This document shows, piece after piece, positions 38,174 through 48,028 of a stretch of 59,695 bases of DNA (position 1 is the stretch's first letter; the number at the start of each line of letters is the position of its first letter). The position numbers were made by a program, and so were the translations under genes. This DNA comes from Symbiodinium natans (taxonomy: Eukaryota; Sar; Dinophyceae; Suessiales; Symbiodiniaceae). Location of the stretch: NCBI GenBank assembly GCA_905221605.1, contig CAJNDS010000847.1, forward strand, positions 1 through 59,695. Direction: 5' to 3'. A model generated the notes under the pieces. The model did not search any database. It had not been told where the DNA came from and worked only from the letters and a program-made list of their open reading frames with translations.

Positions 38174-38224
38174 GCACCTACGTCGGAGATGCTCGGCCGC
38201 ACTGGGCTTATGGCGTTCGAAGGG
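38174..38224 (+). CDS. candidate exon
   Basis: AGTCTTAG acceptor and GTTTGG donor (38225). Reads TYVGDARPHWAYGVRR; an overlapping Arg-rich frame is also open. Confidence 0.4.
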
Positions 38225-38350
38225 GTTTGGGGTTTCGGGTTTCGGGTTTAGGCACAGTGACCTGCCTGCCTCTTACACCTCTTCCATCCCCAAACCACAC
38301 CAGCTGCTAAACTTTAAACACTACTCCGAGGATAACCCCCAAACCCCAAG

Positions 38351-38395
38351 CTCTCGATGAGGGAACTACAATCTCTGAACAGCAGCCCAGTTCAG
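38351..38395 (+). CDS. candidate exon
   Basis: AACCCCAAG acceptor and canonical GTAAGC donor (38396). 15 codons in phase 0, LSMRELQSLNSSPVQ. Confidence 0.52.
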
Positions 38396-38464
38396 GTAAG
38401 CACTGCTCAAAAAACGACATGCTCCACTAGAGTCGACACATCCTCTATGCCCCAACGCCCCAAA

Positions 38465-38585
38465 GCCCCAAAGCCCTCAAGCCCTAAAGCCCTAAAAGCC
38501 TAAAGCCCTAAAGCCCTAAAGCCCTAAAGCCCTAAAGCCCTAAAGCCCTAAAGCCCTAAAGCCCTAAAGCCCTAAAGCCCTAAAA
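38465..38585 (+). repeat. octamer array CCCTAAAG
   Basis: About 14 copies of an 8-bp variant (CCCTAAAG) instead of the heptamer, flanked by looser CCCCAAAG units. Confidence 0.93.
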
Positions 38586-38625
38586 CCGAAACCTGTTCTC
38601 CCCCCCCCCCCCCAGCCCCCCCAAG

Positions 38626-38677
38626 GTTCTGGGCGTCTGTGGAGAGGACGCAGGGCATGGGAGTGGCACTTTGCTGA
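38626..38677 (+). CDS. possible terminal exon
   Basis: CCCCCCAAG acceptor after a C run. Reads FWASVERTQGMGVALC then TGA; another frame is open much longer. Confidence 0.3.
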
Positions 38678-39011
38678 GGAGGAGGAGTAGGTTGATCCAG
38701 AACACACAGACCCAGTTCACACCCAGTCAAAACCCTCGGCAAGAACCGCCCTGGCTTGACCTGAACCCTACACCCTAAACCCTAAACCCTAAACCCTAAA
38801 CCCTAAACCCTAAACCCTAAACCCTAAAAGCTTGCTACACCCGGATGCTTCTGCCACTTCCCGGAGTCTCTTCAAGTGCCAATCCCAGGCCTTCAGGGTC
38901 GGGGTTAAGGACCCCAAGCCCTAAACCCTAAACCCTAAACCCCAGGTTCTCATCCCTAAGCCCTCTACCCTAAAGCCAAAGAATCCCGAAGGCTCCCGAG
39001 AGAACTCGCAG

Positions 39012-39063
39012 GAGCAGCTGTGGCCGATGTCCCTGCACTTGCTCCAGGAGATGAGCGACAGAG
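39012..39063 (+). CDS. candidate exon
   Basis: AACTCGCAG acceptor and GTGGGT donor (39064). Reads EQLWPMSLHLLQEMSDR. C-rich units at 38920-38970 upstream, TTTAGGG-like units from 39077. Confidence 0.58.
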
Positions 39064-39930
39064 GTGGGTGTGCGGGTTAGGTTTAGGGTTCAGGGTTTGG
39101 GGTTTAGGGTTAAGATTCATGCAAACAAACAACAGCCCAAACAAACGCAAACATAGTTCAACAAGCATGTGTACGTACATATGTATATTAATATTAATAT
39201 TAATATTAATATTAATATTAATATGAATATTAATATTAGTATTAATATATATGTATATAGATATGAATAGATATAAAACATGGCTGTTGCAGGGTGGGTG
39301 GAATACCCAGGGTTTAGAGGTTTTGTTGCCTAGGTTTTAAAGGCGCAGAGGGGCCCTCAGAGGTTGCGGGTTTCGGGGTTCAGGGTCTATACAGGTGCTA
39401 GAAAGCAGCCCTTGGTTTAGGGTTTAGGGTTTAGGGTTTAGGGTTTAGGGCTTCGGGTTTAGGGCTGGAGGTTCGGGGGCTTGGGGGGGTGTGAGGATTT
39501 AAGGGGAACCGGTGTATTGTTCTGGCAAGACTGTAGTTCCGTTCAACATGGGCCTTTCCTTAAAGCTCCGAAAGCCGGAACCCTAAATCCTCACCGCGAA
39601 ACCGCCATTGTTTTGGGAAGTTCCCCCCTTATACTTACAGCTCCTAGTAGGGATGAGACCCCTTGTACTAACAGCCCTTAATGAGGATATGTTCGGGTTT
39701 AGGGTTTAGGACCTAGGGCGTAGGTTGCTTGGGGAGGGGTCAGGCTTTTGGTGTTCGGCTAGCTAGCTTAGGACTTAAGGTGAAGAGGGTTTAGGGTGTT
39801 GGGTTCAGGGTTTAAGTTTAGGGTTTGGGGTGGGACTTTGGAATGATTAGGATTTAGGATGCAGGATGTTGGGTTTTTGGGTTCAGGGTTTAGGATTTAG
39901 GTTCAGCCGTTTGCCTTGCGACCGTCCAAG
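39064..39930. other. intron-like stretch with TTAATA microsatellite
   Basis: Holds a 6-bp TTAATA/TAATAT microsatellite (39186-39247), G-rich units at 39416-39470, a family-4 foldback remnant at 39614-39695, and degenerate G-rich units to 39903. No exon. Confidence 0.55.
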
Positions 39931-39998
39931 GTGTGCAGATCAATACCATCGCTATCAACACCGCCATTGACTGCTGCAGCTTGCCAATCAGACCCTAA
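39931..39998 (+). CDS. possible terminal exon
   Basis: CGTCCAAG acceptor. Reads VQINTIAINTAIDCCSLPIR then TAA at 39996-39998. The flanks are G-rich upstream, opposite to the usual layout. Confidence 0.3.
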
Positions 39999-40258
39999 AC
40001 TTTCCAAATTGGGGGGTTTAGGGTTTTGGGTTTAGAGTTTTGGGCCCAAGTCTAGGGTTTAGAGTGAAAGCCTCGAGTCTCGCGACTGTGTTGTAGCTTG
40101 AAGATGTGAGCCTCAAACCCTATAAACCTAAATCGATGTCCCAGTTGCATTCCTTGAGGTATATTCCCCTAACCCCCCCAAAGTCTAAACGACTAAACCC
40201 TAGGCGCAAAACCCTACAACCCTGAACAACCCAACGGCCCCAAACCGAAACCCCCAAA

Positions 40259-40320
40259 CGCCCCTAAACCCCTAAACCCTAAACCCTAAACCCTAAACCC
40301 TAAACCCTAAACCCTAAACC
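40259..40320 (+). repeat. CCCTAAA-type array
   Basis: About eight C-rich heptamers immediately before the next candidate exon. Confidence 0.93.
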
Positions 40321-40336
40321 CCACATGGCGAAGAAG

Positions 40337-40398
40337 GTGCCAAGGCTGCGCAGTGGCAGGCAAAGGGGGCGAGGGCTTAGGAGCGTGTGCCCTTTCAG
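40337..40398 (+). CDS. candidate exon, Arg-rich frame
   Basis: GAAGAAG acceptor; donor CAG-GTTTAG (40399) formed by the first telomere-like unit. Reads VPRLRSGRQRGRGLRSVCPF. An ATG at 40325 is in the same frame. A second frame (EEGAKAAQWQAKGARA, then TAG) looks equally natural. Confidence 0.38.
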
Positions 40399-40573
40399 GT
40401 TTAGGGTTTAGGGTTTAGGGTTTTTAGGGTTTAGGGTTTAGGGTTTAGGGTTTGAGGATATAGGGTTTAGGATTTAGGATTTGGGGTTCAGGGATATAGG
40501 GTTTGGGGCTTTTCAGGTAAAATAAAATAGCATTGACCGCAGACCTTAGAGGGACAGTGACCATGTTTTGCGT

Positions 40574-40823
40574 CTAGGATGCCCTGTAATGCCCTTGTTC
40601 CCCTTTTTAGCTAGGCTGCCCAGTAGTACCCTCGCTCCCTCTTTGGGGGTTTAGGTACCCTTAGAGAAACCCCTTTTAAGCAAAAAAGGGCTACCCTTTT
40701 TAAGCCTAGGCTACCGGGCAGCCTAGCTAGGTTTCTTTTATAAACCCCTTTGAAGCCCCAAAAAGGGGCGCCCCCTTCTTGACCCGAGGTTTACTGGGGG
40801 CAACGGGGCAACCTAGGTGTGCT
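40574..40823. mobile_element. nested pair of family-1 foldback elements
   Basis: An inner copy (40611-40726, arms CTAGGCTGCCCAGTA and TACCGGGCAGCCTAG) interrupts an outer copy that starts CTAGG at 40574 and ends GGGGCAACCTAG near 40815. CTAG flanks the inner copy on both sides. Confidence 0.65.
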
Positions 40824-40852
40824 GTCTCTTTGGAAACCCTGCATCCGAAACT

Positions 40853-40956
40853 TGGGATGTTCCCCCTGAAAGAAACAGCCCTTCGTAGGGATTATAGTAA
40901 GGGGGGTACTAGAATCCCTATTGAGGACTGTTAGTATAATAATTGGGAACATCCCA
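40853..40956. mobile_element. MITE-like foldback element, family 4
   Basis: TGGGATGTTCCCC at the left and TGGGAACATCCCA at the right. Internal segments ACAGCCCTTCGTAGGG and CCCTATTGAGGACTGT are also roughly complementary. Confidence 0.65.
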
Positions 40957-40988
40957 TTCCTAAACCCTGAGCCCTAAGCCCTAAACGC

Positions 40989-41053
40989 GCTGACATTGGC
41001 CGTATTGATGAGAGGCCTTTGCTCTTCGCGTTGACGCCTGTACGAACTCCTGA
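40989..41053 (+). CDS. possible exon, no clear acceptor
   Basis: Between C-rich and G-rich units, and open: after Ala it reads DIGRIDERPLLFALTPVRTP. No AG precedes it (the junction is AAACGC), so either splicing is non-canonical or this is chance. GTTTGG donor at 41054. Confidence 0.25.
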
Positions 41054-41336
41054 GTTTGGGAGTTTGGGGTTTAGTATTAGGGTTTAGGGTTTCCTCCCCC
41101 AATCCCTCAACTCCTCAACCCCTCTAACCCTCGACCCTCCTTCACAACTAAATCTCAATCGAATTTTCCGACCCCGGAAACAAGCCTGCACCAAGTATCC
41201 CTCAACCCTAAATCCGAACCCCTAATTCAATTTCCAGAACCTCCCAAACTCAAGTTTTGGCAGGCGGTATCTTACAGGGTACTAGGGGGGGTGCTCTGGA
41301 GTGCCCGGCGCTTCCACAGCCACACACTTTAGGGAA

Positions 41337-41402
41337 CCCTAAACCCTAAACCCTAAACCCTAAACCCTGAACCCTAAACCCTAAACCCTAAACCCTAAAC
41401 CC
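41337..41402 (+). repeat. CCCTAAA-type array
   Basis: Nine C-rich heptamers with one CCCTGAA. Confidence 0.93.
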
Positions 41403-41433
41403 TCTAAAGATCTGGATTTAGTAAGATTCCAAG

Positions 41434-41470
41434 GCCCGGCGAGCTACTGTTGCTTTGCAGGACTCTTCGG
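41434..41470 (+). CDS. candidate short exon
   Basis: GATTCCAAG acceptor and GTTCGG donor (41471). Reads ARRATVALQDSS. Confidence 0.4.
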
Positions 41471-41684
41471 GTTCGGGGGCTTTAGGGGATTAGGTGTTAG
41501 GGTTTCGGGTTTAGGGATTGGTGTTTGGGTTCAAGGCTGTTAAGGGTTTTGGGTCTTGTGGTGTTTAAGTTTAAACTTGAGGGTAAATACGAAACACTTC
41601 GGCCCTTCTCAACTCTAAAGCCCTAAACCCCAAACCCTAAGCCCTGAACTCCAAAAGCTTCACCCGCAAAGTCTTCATTCTCAG

Positions 41685-41769
41685 AGGCGGCTCTGTCTCT
41701 GTTTGCTTCGCTGCCATCGCGGCATCTAAAAGCCAGCCTCTCCTCCAATTCAGGACTTGGGGGATTTAG
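41685..41769 (+). CDS. candidate exon
   Basis: CTTCATTCTCAG acceptor and donor GTTTCT (41770). 27 codons, beginning AALSLFASLPSRHLKASLSS. Confidence 0.45.
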
Positions 41770-42409
41770 GTTTCTTGGTGTCAACACACCCTACCTGTGG
41801 ACTCTATTTACCTACAGTTTAGTAGTATCTACCCCCCCCCCCCCCCCACTTAGTAGGCATAACCCATTTACCTGTAAGTAAACAGAGTTCCAGGCAAACC
41901 CTAACCTTAAATCCTAAACCCCAACCCTGGGCTTGACGGGATAAGGGTTTAGGGTTTAGGGTTTAGGGTGTAGGGTTTAGCGTTTGGGGTTTAGGGTTGT
42001 TTAATTTAAGGGTTTACCAACTAAGGCTTTCCTCCTTGCCCTAGAGTTGCTGGGCAAGGGATTTGTGGTTTAGGGCTTATGTTGTAGGGTTTTGGGTTTA
42101 TTGGTTTTAGGGTGCAGGGTTTGGGGTCTCAGAAGTTTGTTTTTTTTTTTTTTGTGGGTTGCGGGTTGTGTTCGGGGTTTAGCCCCAAATCCCTAAACAT
42201 CCTTCCTGACCCTGAATACCTGATGATCAGCCCAGAAAACACGATCCCTCAGCCCGAAAAACCTGAAAACCTTGAACAAGCCTAAGCAACCTCAGCCTCT
42301 GAACCCTAACGCAAATCGGCAAAAGCCAAAGCTCATCTCGACAACACATAGTCCCCTGAAGTGCGCCAAAGATTTCAGGGTTGAACCCCACAACCCAAAC
42401 CCCAAACCC
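41770..42409. other. intron-like stretch
   Basis: A C run (41831-41848), TTTAGGG units at 41945-41995, a T run of about 13 at 42139, then unique sequence. No exon seen. Confidence 0.5.
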
Positions 42410-42930
42410 AGACTTCAAACCCCGAACCCCAAACCCCAAACCCTAAACTCTAAACCCGAAATCCCACACCGCGGACCCCAAACCCCAAACCCAAACCCCA
42501 AACCCCAAACCCCAATCCCCAATCCCCAATCTCCAAACCCCAAACCCCAAACCCCAAACCCCAAACCCCAGACCCCAAACCCCAAACCCCAAACCCCAAA
42601 CCCCAAACCCCGAACCAGAAACCCCAAACCCCAAACCCCAGACCCCAAACCCCAAACCCGAAACCCCAAACCCTAAACCCTAAACCCCAAACCCCAAATC
42701 CCAAACCCCAAACCCGAAACCCGAAACCCCAAACCCTAAACCCTAAACCCCAAGCCCCAAACCCGAAACCCCAAACCCCGAACCCGAAACCCCAATCCCA
42801 AACCCCAAACGCCACACCCCAAACCCCGAACCCGAAACACTAAACCCCGAACCCGAAACCCCAGACCCCAGACCCCAAACCCCAGACCGCAAACCCTAAA
42901 CCCCAAACCCTAAACCCTAAACCCTAAATC
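42410..42930 (+). repeat. CCCCAAA-dominated degenerate array
   Basis: About 70 heptamers, mostly CCCCAAA with CCCGAAA, CCCAGAC and CCCTAAA variants. Open reading frames across it, on both strands, are products of the repeat. Confidence 0.95.
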
Positions 42931-42947
42931 CCGAACTCCTTGGGCAG

Positions 42948-43021
42948 ACCAAGGCAAGGTCACCTTTGGCGCCACGGCATCGGCCTTGGAAAAGGCGAGC
43001 CTTTGGCTGGAGGCCGCCGGG
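42948..43021 (+). CDS. candidate exon, helix-rich
   Basis: CTTGGGCAG acceptor and donor GTTTAG (43022) from the first TTTAGGG unit. Contains GKVTFGATASALEKASLWLE. Confidence 0.55.
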
Positions 43022-44081
43022 GTTTAGGGTTTAGGGTTTAGGGTTTGGGGTTCAGGGTTTAGGGTTTAGGGTTTGGGTTTTGGGTTTTGGGTTTAGGGTT
43101 TAGGGTTTAGGGTTTAGGGCCGGTTTAGGGTTTAGGGTTTAGGGTTCAGGGTTCAGGGTTTAGGGTTTCAGGGTTTAGGGCTTGATGGTTTCCGTGTAGG
43201 GTTGGCGAAGGTTTAGCGTCCAGGGTTTAGGGTGGAAACCATATTGAAATCTGAAAGATGTTTCGCGCCTGGACGCGTAGTGGAGCTCTGTCTTAAACGG
43301 ATCCTAATGGGTACTCCCCATCCCTAAACCCTAAACCCTAAACCCTAAACCCTAAACCCTAAACCCTAAACCCTAAACCCTAAACCCTAAACCCTAAACC
43401 CTAAACCCGAAACCCGAAACCCGAAACCCGAAACCCTAACCCTAAATCCTAAGGGAGCCCCAAGAACGTCGAAGGAATACAAGGGAATACAAGGACCCTG
43501 GTAGGGCTTTTCCCTTTACATTCCTGATGTAGGGGTCAGAAAGTTTCCTAGTATTATTCTCTTAGGGTCCCTTTTAGAATGGTACTATCATTACTAGCAT
43601 TATTCTCTTAGGGCCCCTTTTAGAATGGTACTATAAGAACCCCCCAGAACCTTATTCTACTTGTTCAGGCCTCTATGTTGCTATATTCTTGGGGTACGCT
43701 GTTTGGGGCTTCCCATTAAAATCCCTTTGTGTTTGTACGCCGGTCCAGGCCCGCTGTGTGTTGATTCAGCGCTCAAGGTTTAGGGTTTAGGCTTTTTAGG
43801 GTTTAGGCGGTTTAGGCGGTTTAGGGTTTAGGGTTTAGGGTTAGGGCGTTGATGTGAAGCACCGGGTGTAGTCCGGGTGTAGGGGCTTCGTAGATCCTTG
43901 AACCCGCTAGGCCTAGACCTCAACTGCTTTGCGCTCCAATAGCTCGAATAGGGAACCAAGCGCCCTAAACCCTCAACCCTCAACCCTAACCCTAAACCCT
44001 AGAATGCATGAAGGAGCAAGCCCGATGATAAGTGAAGGAATATGTTCAATCAAGGGGCGTTTGGGTTCTCTGGAGGGATAC
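43022..44081. other. intron-like stretch
   Basis: G-rich array at 43022-43180, C-rich array at 43317-43450, a direct repeat of TATTCTCTTAGGGNCCCTTTTAGAATGGTAC at 43555 and 43601, then G-rich units at 43776-43845. An open segment from ATG 44006 was noted but has no splice support. Confidence 0.5.
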
Positions 44082-44379
44082 CCTAGACCCTAGACCCTAG
44101 ACCCTAGACCCTAAACCCTGAACTCTGAACCCTAAACCCTAAACCCTAAACCCTAAACCCTAAACCCTAAACCCTAAACCCTAAACCCTAAACCCTAAAC
44201 CCTAAACCCTAAACCCTAAACCCTAAACCCTAAACCCTAAACCCTAAACCCTAAACCCTAAACCCTAAACCCTAAACCCTAAACCCTAAACCCTAAACCC
44301 TAAACCCTAAACCCTAAACCCTAAACCCTAAACCCTAAACCCTAAACCCTAAACCCTAAACCCTAAACCCTAAACCCTA
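44082..44379 (+). repeat. longest CCCTAAA array of the window
   Basis: About 42 heptamers: a start of CCCTAGA units, a few variants, then more than 35 nearly perfect CCCTAAA units ending 18 bases before the next acceptor. Confidence 0.97.
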
Positions 44380-44399
44380 CCACCTTCCATCTTCCACAG

Positions 44400-44450
44400 G
44401 CTATTGACTTGCTGGTCCTGCTGGACGACAGCCTGCTCGGTGTTGACAGG
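44400..44450 (+). CDS. candidate exon, hydrophobic
   Basis: Pyrimidine-rich acceptor CATCTTCCACAG and GTGGCG donor (44451). 17 codons in phase 0, AIDLLVLLDDSLLGVDR. The frame remains open to about 44480. Confidence 0.55.
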
Positions 44451-45470
44451 GTGGCGAGCTCCGCCCCTTGTCTAGAGTCTAGGGTTTGCAGGTGGTGGGA
44501 GCGGGGGGGATTTCCGAGAATAGGGGGTTTGGGGTTTAGGGTTTAGGGTTTGGGGTTTGGGGTTTAGGGTTTAGGGTTTGCGGCTTGACGGTTTCGGGGT
44601 AGGGTTAATGGACATGCCCACATGCTCGGAACCCTAACCCCCTCTTCGACCCGGGGGAAGGATCACTTTGTAGGGTCTGGGGTTTGGGGTTTAAGGTTTA
44701 GGGGTTTAAGGGTTTAAGGTTTAGGGTTTAGGGTTTAAGGTTTGGGGGGGCTGACCTTGCAAGGCTTGTCGGGTTTACAGGGGTTGAGGCTTTTTTACGA
44801 TTAGCCGCGCTTATAGGCCAGGGGTGAAGGTTGTTTAGGTTTCCGACCATCAGTTGTTAGGAGAATGAGGTGCTTCTTAGTCTAAGGTTAGTTTCATGGT
44901 CCCTTAATATGGTCCCTTACCTCCTCTAAAGGGTTCTGAGGTATGGGCCCTTGGGTTGCATAGGGTAAATAAAGGGTATGTGAAGGGGGTCCCCTTTTAA
45001 GGGACCTTGTCGCTACCTTAAGACTTGCGGTATGCCCGGCGCCTTCAGCGGATATCATATGGAGCGGCTGTGGTGTTGGGTGTGAACTGTATAAGGGGTA
45101 CATGGGTTCCCCCTAAATCCTGAACCTCGCTTAGGTCGAAACCCTAGGCCCTGTACCCCAAACACCAACCCAGATACATTGTGATTGAGGGTCTGCCTGT
45201 TTGTCTGTTATAGGTGAGCGTGTGTATATATACACGCACATACACACATGGTCCCTTACAGACACTGGTGGGTGTATTTGTATTGGGTTTCCCGTTCGGG
45301 AGACTAGAAATGAACTTTCATGGGCACTTCTAAGTGTGGATTTAAGTAGGGCAACTATGGTTAGAACCAGTTGTAGGCTTCTTTTAACCCTACTTCTTAG
45401 CACCTCTAGACCCTCAACAATAAACCCTAAACCTCCACTTATGCGTACCCATGAACCTCCAAGTACTGAG
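44451..45470. other. intron-like stretch with family-2 element
   Basis: G-rich units at 44524-44580 and 44683-44745, foldback-like sequence at 44901-45000, a TA/CA-rich stretch at 45220-45250, and a family-2 element (about 45310-45465) whose right arm stops five bases before the next acceptor. Confidence 0.5.
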
Positions 45471-45528
45471 GCTGCCATTTCGGCTTGCGCAAAAGGAGGA
45501 GCTTGGTGGGAAGTTCGCGCCTCAGTGG
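45471..45528 (+). CDS. candidate exon, PPR-repeat-like peptide
   Basis: TACTGAG acceptor and donor GTTTAG (45529) from a telomere-like unit. Reads AAISACAKGGAWWEVRASV, close to the NAAISACEKGGQW core common in dinoflagellate pentatricopeptide repeat proteins, which bind organellar RNA. Family call rests on one partial repeat. Confidence 0.52.
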
Positions 45529-45710
45529 GTTTAGGGCTCAGGGGTATGCTGGGCGCCCTTTAGGGTTTAGGGTTTAGGGTTTAGGGTTTAGGGTTTAGGA
45601 TCTAGGATCTATAGGATCTAGGAATCTAGGGTGTAGGGTAAGCACCCTCAAGAGGTCTGGTCGTGATTCTCGGCGGCTCGGGTCTTTTTGTGCTAGGAAG
45701 CTAGGATGCC

Positions 45711-45918
45711 CAGTAGTGCCCATATTCCCCCTTTTTTTGGTGGTTAGGTTCCCTTATATATATATATATATATACATATACATACATATATATATATATA
45801 TATATCTACATATACATATATATATATACATATACATATACATATATATATAATATTATATATCCCTTTAAGCAAAAATTGGGTACCCTGTTTAATCCTG
45901 GGTTACTGAGCATCCTAG
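45711..45918. mobile_element. family-1 foldback element with TA microsatellite
   Basis: CTAGGATGCCCAGTAGTGCC at the left, TTACTGAGCATCCTAG at the right. A TA/TACA microsatellite of about 100 bp (45755-45860) has expanded in the middle. Confidence 0.72.
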
Positions 45919-46152
45919 GAAGGCTGTCGAGCTGACCGAAACCCCGCCTATATAAGTATATATAAATAAATAAAACAAATAAATAAATAAATATATATAT
46001 ATATAATATAAATCAATATAAAATATATATACATATATATATATATATATAAGTAGGGCTACAAGTAGGGTAACTGTGGGTAAAACCTATTTTTAGGGTA
46101 CTTAGAACCCGTTTATCAGTACCCATGAACCTTCAAGTATATTTTTCTGCAG
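45919..46152. other. AT-rich stretch and family-2 right arm
   Basis: AAATA and TA microsatellites (45955-46052), then a family-2 segment with right arm ACCCATGAACCTTCAAGT ending 14 bases before the acceptor at 46152. Confidence 0.6.
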
Positions 46153-46215
46153 ACTCCGAGAGGTCTGGAGCATGACTTGAAAGCCATGGGAGCTGGTCTC
46201 GAAGACTGGATTTAG
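46153..46215 (+). CDS. candidate terminal exon; stop made by telomere unit
   Basis: TTTTTCTGCAG acceptor. Reads TPRGLEHDLKAMGAGLEDWI, and the next codon TAG comes from the first TTTAGGG unit. If instead spliced, the donor would have to be non-canonical (GATTTA). Confidence 0.48.
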   Translation, partial: TPRGLEHDLKAMGAGLEDWI

Positions 46216-46252
46216 GGTTTAGGGTTTAGGGTTTAGGGTCGTAGCGCCAGAG

Positions 46253-46282
46253 ATGCCTCGAAACAACCACTCGGATTGGCAG
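46253..46282 (+). CDS. possible first exon
   Basis: ATG at 46253 begins MPRNNHSDWQ and meets GTTGCT at 46283. It follows the stop at 46215 and could start a new gene; weakly supported. Confidence 0.22.
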
Positions 46283-46942
46283 GTTGCTATGGAGGGTTTA
46301 GGGTTGAGGGTTTACCTGCGCGGCACCCCCGCATCCTGTCGCCCTGAACCTGAAGCCCCAAGCCCCCTAAACCCTAAAACCTACAAAGTGATCCTTCTTC
46401 CGGGTCGAAGAGGGGGTTAGGGTTCCGAGCATGTGGGCATGTCCCCAAGAGGAGACACCAAAAGCTATAGCATCCCCTACACCCTCTATAGCATCCCCTA
46501 CACCCTCTACACCCCCCCTCCCCCAAGACGCGGACCCTGCAAGCCACAATCTCTTAACGCTGCAGTGAAAAGGCGTCCTGTTCCAGAAGTCCCAAACCTC
46601 AAACCCCAAACCTCAAACCCCAAACCACGAACCTCAAACCCGAAACCCCTAAACCCCAAACCCCAAACCCTAAATCCCGAACCCCAAACCCTAAATCCCG
46701 AACCCCAAACCCCGCACCCCAAACCCCAAACCCTATATGCGTCAACCAAAGCTCCATAAGAAACCCTTTGGCCCGCCAAGTTGGGTTTAAGGTTTGGGGT
46801 TTAGGGTTTAGGGTTTAGGGTTTAGGGTTTAGGGTTTAGGGTTTAGGGTTTAGGGAGATTTTTCAATCTTCTAGACACTCCTGAAGACCCCCCCAATAAG
46901 CTCTGTACCTGATGCCTGTCCAAGCCCGGATCCGGCTCTCAG
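46283..46942. other. intron-like stretch
   Basis: Contains a short tandem repeat ATAGCATCCCCTACACCCTCT (two copies near 46465-46510), a C-rich degenerate array (46590-46735) and a TTTAGGG array (46796-46855). No exon. Confidence 0.5.
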
Positions 46943-46984
46943 GCGCTTCTCATGCTCCAGGTCGCTTGCTGGCACTCAACTTGG
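46943..46984 (+). CDS. candidate exon
   Basis: CCGGCTCTCAG acceptor and GTTTCG donor (46985) at a G-rich array. 14 codons in phase 0, ALLMLQVACWHSTW. Confidence 0.45.
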
Positions 46985-47054
46985 GTTTCGGGTTTAGGGT
47001 TTAGGGTTTAGGGTTTAGGGTTTAGGGTTTAGGGTTGGGGGCTCGTACCCCTAA

Positions 47055-47152
47055 GGGTTGTACACCAAAAGGTTCCCAACAATAACCTGCCTTAAGGATC
47101 TTTAAAAAGGGTCCCCAAGACCCAAGGGTACAACATGAAGGGTCCAAGGTAA
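47055..47152. mobile_element. foldback-like element, family 6
   Basis: GGGTTGTACACCAAAAGGTTCCC to GAAGGGTCCAAGGTA, with central CCTTAAGGATC; second copy of the element at 25971. Confidence 0.5.
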
Positions 47153-47309
47153 AACCCTAGGGTTTAGGGTGTCATACGGGGTTTGGAGGTTACTTTTTGG
47201 GAGCCCTAAACCCTAAACCCTAAACCCTAAACCCTAAACCTTAAACCCTATAGTAGAGTGTAGGATTTGAGGTAGGTAAGTTGGATCCTAGGGTTCCCTT
47301 CGGCGTCAG

Positions 47310-47362
47310 GGAACCGACTGATAGAGCAGTATTCTACGTTAGGGCGACGATAGGCCTAGAGG
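47310..47362 (+). CDS. candidate exon
   Basis: TTCGGCGTCAG acceptor; donor GTTTAG (47363) from a telomere-like unit. Reads EPTDRAVFYVRATIGLE. I found this by looking at a C-rich to G-rich transition that had no exon assigned, as the layout predicts. Confidence 0.45.
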
Positions 47363-47979
47363 GTTTAGGGCTTAGGGTTTAGGGTTTAGGGTTTAGGGCT
47401 TAGGGTTTAGGGTTTAGGGTTTCGGGGTCAGGGGTTAGGGGTTCGGGTGATTTAGGAAAGGAGTTTGCCAGGCATGAACCGAGGGTTCATCCCAGTGAGC
47501 CGCCAAAACCCGGTTTTTGTTAAAGCCCGCCCAGATGGAGAACCACACCCTAAACATCCGAAACCTCCTTAAGCCTGTCATTATCAGCCCTAAACCCTAA
47601 ACCCCTAAGCCCTCTACCTGTGGAAACAAAGCCCTATGACCCCCTTCCAAGACGTCACAAGGCCTTTGAACCCTGCCCCATCATCTCAACAATCGAAGCC
47701 CTAGTCCAAAACCCTAAACCCTAAACCCTAAGCCCTAAGCCCTAAACCCTAAACCCTCAACCCTAAACCCTAAACCCTAAACCCTATAAGGGGTCAAAGG
47801 GGGGTTTCCGAGAAAGGACCCTTAATCTGGATCCCCCCTGTATAACCCCGATGTATACCTTCTATAGTCCCTATATACCTAAGTCGCCCCCAAATAATAC
47901 ATAACCCCTAAGGTCCCTTGTAAGTGTTCCTCCTTTAGCGCCTTGAACCCTAGACCACTAAAACCCCAAATCCAAAAAG
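47363..47979. other. intron-like stretch
   Basis: G-rich units to 47430, unique sequence, C-rich units at 47585-47605 and 47708-47790. No exon. Confidence 0.5.
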
Positions 47980-48028
47980 CAAACACCCTAAGCTCCGCAC
48001 CCTTGAAGTCTCAATCGGGCTTAGGAAG
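47980..48028 (+). CDS. candidate exon
   Basis: CCAAAAAG acceptor and GTGTTT donor (48029). Reads KHPKLRTLEVSIGLRK. Acceptor is weak. Confidence 0.33.

Noticed and set aside
41255-41332. Open stretch after CTCAAG ending in TAG
   Set aside because: Flanked on the right by C-rich units, no donor needed or visible, and composition not clearly protein-like; left unannotated.
42272-42815. ORFs in the CCCCAAA array
   Set aside because: Heptamer repeats translate into periodic Pro/Lys/Asn or Gly/Leu/Trp peptides; no independent coding sign.
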